A stretch of DNA of 64,000 bases from Cryptomeria japonica (taxonomy: Eukaryota; Streptophyta; Pinopsida; Cupressales; Cupressaceae): positions 506,450,442 through 506,514,441 of the forward strand of contig NC_081410.1 of assembly GCF_030272615.1 (NCBI RefSeq), written 5' to 3'. Position numbers and translations under genes: made by a program. Positions 60,564 through 64,000 of the stretch are shown piece after piece (positions within the stretch are counted from its first letter, which is position 1; every line of letters starts with the position of its first letter). A model generated the notes under the pieces. The model had not been told where the DNA came from. It made no database searches and saw only the letters and a list, made by a program, of their open reading frames with translations.

Positions 60564-61837
60564 GAGCGACTAGGTAGGTGGGGGGTGTTACGAATTAATT
60601 GAAGTCGAGTATTAATTTTGCAAACAGAAAGAATGAAAATGGAAAAAGAGTAGAGGATAAGAGTTTCAAACTGGGTGGAGGAGAATTAACCCCTCCATAG
60701 AGATGCCGAGGTGTCCACGTCACCAAGGTTGTCTCGAACAACTCACAAACAACCAGACTTAGTGTTTGCAGACCCCGAGGTTTGCAAATGTCAGATTCGC
60801 AATTGCCAAATTTGCAGACCCCATTTTCTTCTAATCTATTATTGTAGTTTTCATAAAATAATATTCTAATTAAAATATTAAAATATTAATATATTAAAAT
60901 TAACATCAAAAATATTAAATTGAATAAAAAATACCTTGTAAAAGTCGTCAATAATATGTCCAAATGGTCGTCAAATTGACCTTGATAACCCAGCTAGTTG
61001 ACTTCACAAATAAAACAAAAAAAAAATCTAATTTTCCCCATGGTCGGATGGGGGACCAAGTTTGGTGACAAGGAGTCTGGCCGGACTAGCCGATGTGGCC
61101 GGCCATGTGGCACCAAAATGACCTTTTTACTAGATTGAACTTCTGGCCAATTTTTTCGTCACACCAAATTTTTTTTTACAAAAAATGAAAAATACCCTTT
61201 TGTAGAGCTCGAAGTCAGGAATTTGGTCATATAATTTTTTTACTATTTTGATATTTTTTAGTATTTTTAATAATTAAACATTGCGAGTAGCTTCTTAATA
61301 ATAAAAAAGAGGCTGATTAGAAATTAAAAAATAAATATTAAATGAGATTAAAACAAATTAAAAAAATTATTTTTCACTAGATGAGAAAATCTTCTTGAAA
61401 ATGGTCTTTTGTTTTTTTGGATAATGATAAATTTAGTAGTCAAAACATGACACCAAATGAAAACTGTCAAATTTAGTTATGTTGGACTTCAAAATATTAT
61501 AACAAGAAAAATATACATCAAAATTTTAATTTTTTTTTAAACACTGCGTATATATCTTCTCTATTTCGAAAAAAAAATCCGAAAAATATAAGTCCATTTT
61601 CATTTTTTTTTGGTGGCGCCGACTAGAACCCTTGATTTTCAGCAATGAAAAATTTGTCTTTGAATTTATAAAAAAAAATTAATTTTTTTCCCAAAAAATT
61701 TTAAAAATAACAGACATAAATTTCATTAATAATTATACATTTGATCATTTTACATCATTTAAAAATTCAATTTTGAAATATCACTTTTATGCGGTTGAAG
61801 TTAAATAGTTTAAGTTATGTTGGTCGGTGCCTTTATT
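60564..61837. other. Gene-free stretch; 5' flank of LINE B and AT-rich DNA
   Basis: A repeated phrase, TTTGCAGACCCC or TTTGCAAATGTC, occurs three times at 60757-60825. A GC-richer segment at 61058-61110 (GACAAGGAGTCTGGCCGGAC onward) resembles 20627-20680. The remainder is AT-rich with long A and T runs. No ORF of interest. Confidence 0.5.
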
Positions 61838-64000
61838 AAAGTGTGACACAGGTTTGTGCTTTTACCTAGATAAATAGTTTAATGGAGAGAAGGAGGTAGA
61901 GAATTAGAGGAGATAAACGTAGATAGGGATAGAAAGAGAGGTAGGGGGAGAGAGGGAGAGGGGAGATAAAGAGCAGGAGGGAAGATGGATACCCATAGAG
62001 AGAGAAGAGATAAATGCATAAAGGGAGAGGGGAGATAGAGAGTATAGATAGATGGGTACTTGATAGAGAGGTGGAGTAAATAATACCTCTCCTTCACTCC
62101 AACTCTCCCCTCCACTTTTGTATATCTCACTTGTCTTTATCTCCTTCCCTCTCCACCTTTCTTTATCTATTTCCCCCCTTCTAAAATTATCACTATCTCC
62201 CCTCTTCCTCTCTATTCATACATCCCTCCCTCCTTCCATTCACCTCTCTACTTTCCCCTCAAGACACCATACGACCCCTTAGGACACCTTGTGACCCCCT
62301 TTAACATCCTAGTACATGACATGACCCCTTAGGACACCATATGACCCCTTAGGAAAATATGATGTCTTAAAGGGTCATATGTTTTCCTAAGGGGCCATAT
62401 GGTGTTCTAACACATGTGTGGCCCCTTAGGAACCCACATGATCCCTTAGTAGAGTATATGACCCCTCAAAACACCATATGACCCCTTAGGACTCTAATGA
62501 CCCCTCAAGAAACCATATGACCCCTTCGGACACTATATGACCCCTTAGGACACTATATGACCCCTTAGGACACCATATGACCCCTTTTAACATCTTAGTA
62601 CATAACATGACCCCTTAGGATACCATATGACCCCTTTTACATCCTAGTGTATGAAATGACCCCTAATGACACCATATGACCCCTAATGACACCATATGAC
62701 CCCTAAAGACCCCATATGACCCCTAACGACACCATATAACCCCTTAGGACACCATATGATCCCTAAGAACACCATATGACCCCTCAGAATACCATATGAC
62801 CCCTTTTAACATTCCAGTGCACAACATGACCCCTTAGGACACAATATGAGCCCAAAGAACACCATATGATGTCCTAAGGGGGTCATATGGTGTCCTAAGG
62901 GATCATATGGTGTTCTAACACATGTGTGGCCCCTTAGGACCCCATCTGACCCCTAAGGACACCATATAACCCCTTAGGACACCATATGATGTTTTAATGG
63001 GTCATATGGTGTCTTAAGGGGTCATATGGTGTTCTAACACATGTGTGGCCCCTTATGACCCCATATGACCCCTAATGACACCATATGACCCCTTATGATA
63101 CCATTGATCCCTTAGGACACCATATGACCCTTTAGGACAATATGATGTCCTAATAGGTCATATGGTGTCCTAATGAGTTATATGGTGTTTTAATACATGT
63201 GTGGTCCCTTAGGACCCCATATGACACCTAACGACATGATATGACCCCTTATGACATGATATGACCCCTTGCGACATGACATGACCCCTTAAGACAATAT
63301 GATGTTCTAAGGAATCATATGGTGTTATAACAGATGTGTGGCCTCTTAGGACCCCATATGACCCCTAACAACACCGTATGATCCCTCAAGACACCATATG
63401 ACATGTAACGATACCATATTACCCCTTAGGACACTATATGACCCCTCAGGATACCATATCACCCATTAGGACATCATATGGTGTCCTAATGAGTCATACA
63501 ATGTCCTAATGGGTCATATGGTGTCGTTCGAGGTCATATCAGTTCTTAAGGGTCCACACATGTGTTAGAACACAATATGTCCCCTTAAGACACCATATGA
63601 CTCTTTAGGATGTCATATGGTGTCCTGAGGGTTCATATGGTGTCATTAAGGGTCATATGGTGTCGTTAGGGGTCATATGGTGTCGTTAGGGGTCATATGG
63701 GGTTCTAAGGGGTCATATGGTGTCATTAGGGGTCATATGGGGTCCTAAGGGGCCATACATGTGTTAGAAGAACATATGACCCCTTAGGACATCATATTGT
63801 CCTAAGGGGTCATATGGTGTCCTAAGGGGTCATGTCGAGTAATAGGATCGATGTTAAAAGGGGTCATATGGTGTCTTGAGGGGTAAGTAGAGAGGTGAAG
63901 GGGAGGAGGGAGGGATGTATGAATAAAGAGAGAGGAAGAGATAGAGGAAGAGGGGATATAGTGATAAGTTGAGAGGGGGGGAATAGATAAAGAGAGGTCA
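61838..64000. repeat. Large foldback (inverted-repeat) element with GA/CT-rich arms and a 20-bp tandem repeat, right end outside the window
   Basis: The left side starts with AAAGTGTGACACAGGTTTGT at about 61839, passes through GA-rich then CT-rich DNA, and reaches CACCTCTCTACTTTCCCCTC at about 62240-62260. From there to about 63870 it is an array of ATATGACCCCTTAGGACACC units. At 63870-64000 the sequence is the reverse complement of about 62150-62290, with the same landmarks in mirror order. Forward units dominate the left of the array and reverse units the right, so the whole block can fold on itself. The mirror of 61839 is expected beyond the window. Confidence 0.85.
62260..63875. repeat. 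20-bp minisatellite ATATGACCCCTTAGGACACC in both orientations
   Basis: Dozens of units occur with substitutions, and a perfect 20-bp period is visible around 62530-62590. A longer unit carrying CTAACACATGTGTGGCCCCTT recurs near 62408, 62918, 63034, 63195 and 63330, and in reverse near 63550 and 63755. The orientation changes gradually from forward to reverse around 62850-63480. Confidence 0.9.

Noticed and set aside
20602-61860. Matching inverted strings considered as ends of one 41-kb giant transposon
   Set aside because: Both strings are attached to the same GA-rich arm family, which is better explained as two separate foldback copies.

Overview
This window looks like intergenic DNA from a large, repeat-rich seed-plant genome. 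I suspect a gymnosperm, but the sequence does not prove that. I found no ordinary host gene. Almost everything recognisable is a transposable element, a relic of one, or a tandem or foldback repeat. Support for a plant comes from two L1-like LINEs with plant-type ORF1 (DUF4283-like region plus CCHC knuckle), a Ty3/gypsy element whose primer-binding site matches plant tRNA-Trp, and copia elements with tRNA-Met primer sites and AAAGGGGGAG polypurine tracts of the Sirevirus type.

Layout: 1-5238 is a LINE on the minus strand, cut by the window edge. 5239-10865 is AT-rich and gene-free. 10920-11794 is a CT-rich to GA-rich foldback-like region. An 8.5-kb gypsy-type element (11795-20288, minus) lies inside an (AT)n tract there, and the GA-rich part resumes at 20338. 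21080-22080 is a block of CA/TG-type repeats whose orientation alternates. 22291-24190 holds relics of a plus-strand spliced gene. 24440-25905 has a 96-bp-period AT-rich repeat and then a 44-bp minisatellite. 26019-28982 (minus) is a decayed multi-exon DDE-type transposase gene. A roughly 2.5-kb ACATAC-type array (29060-31206 and 39654-39990) is split by a copia element (31207-39653, plus), and a 1.08-kb terminal-inverted-repeat element is nested in that copia's right LTR.

40115-41499 is a 5'-truncated element with a 791-bp LTR. 42631-52447 (minus) is a long broken ORF of an unrecognised family. It is interrupted by a clean 6.65-kb LTR element (44698-51351) with a GTTTA target duplication; that element has gag with zinc knuckles and a large accessory ORF but no protease, integrase or reverse transcriptase. 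54650-60563 is a second LINE (minus). 61838-64000 is a large inverted repeat built on a 20-bp tandem repeat, and it runs off the window edge.

How the parts relate: the autonomous-type copia and the pol-less elements share primer site, polypurine tract and leader features. This suggests the pol-less elements were mobilised by copia-encoded enzymes. Their accessory ORF, the truncated copy at 40115, and the broken outer ORF have similar architecture: an N-terminal globular region followed by a coiled coil. The window therefore shows layered insertion, with old simple repeats and DNA-transposon relics at the base and younger LTR elements nested in them. By eye, LTR divergence is about 2-4% for the gypsy, about 4-5% for the pol-less element, and above 10% for the copia.
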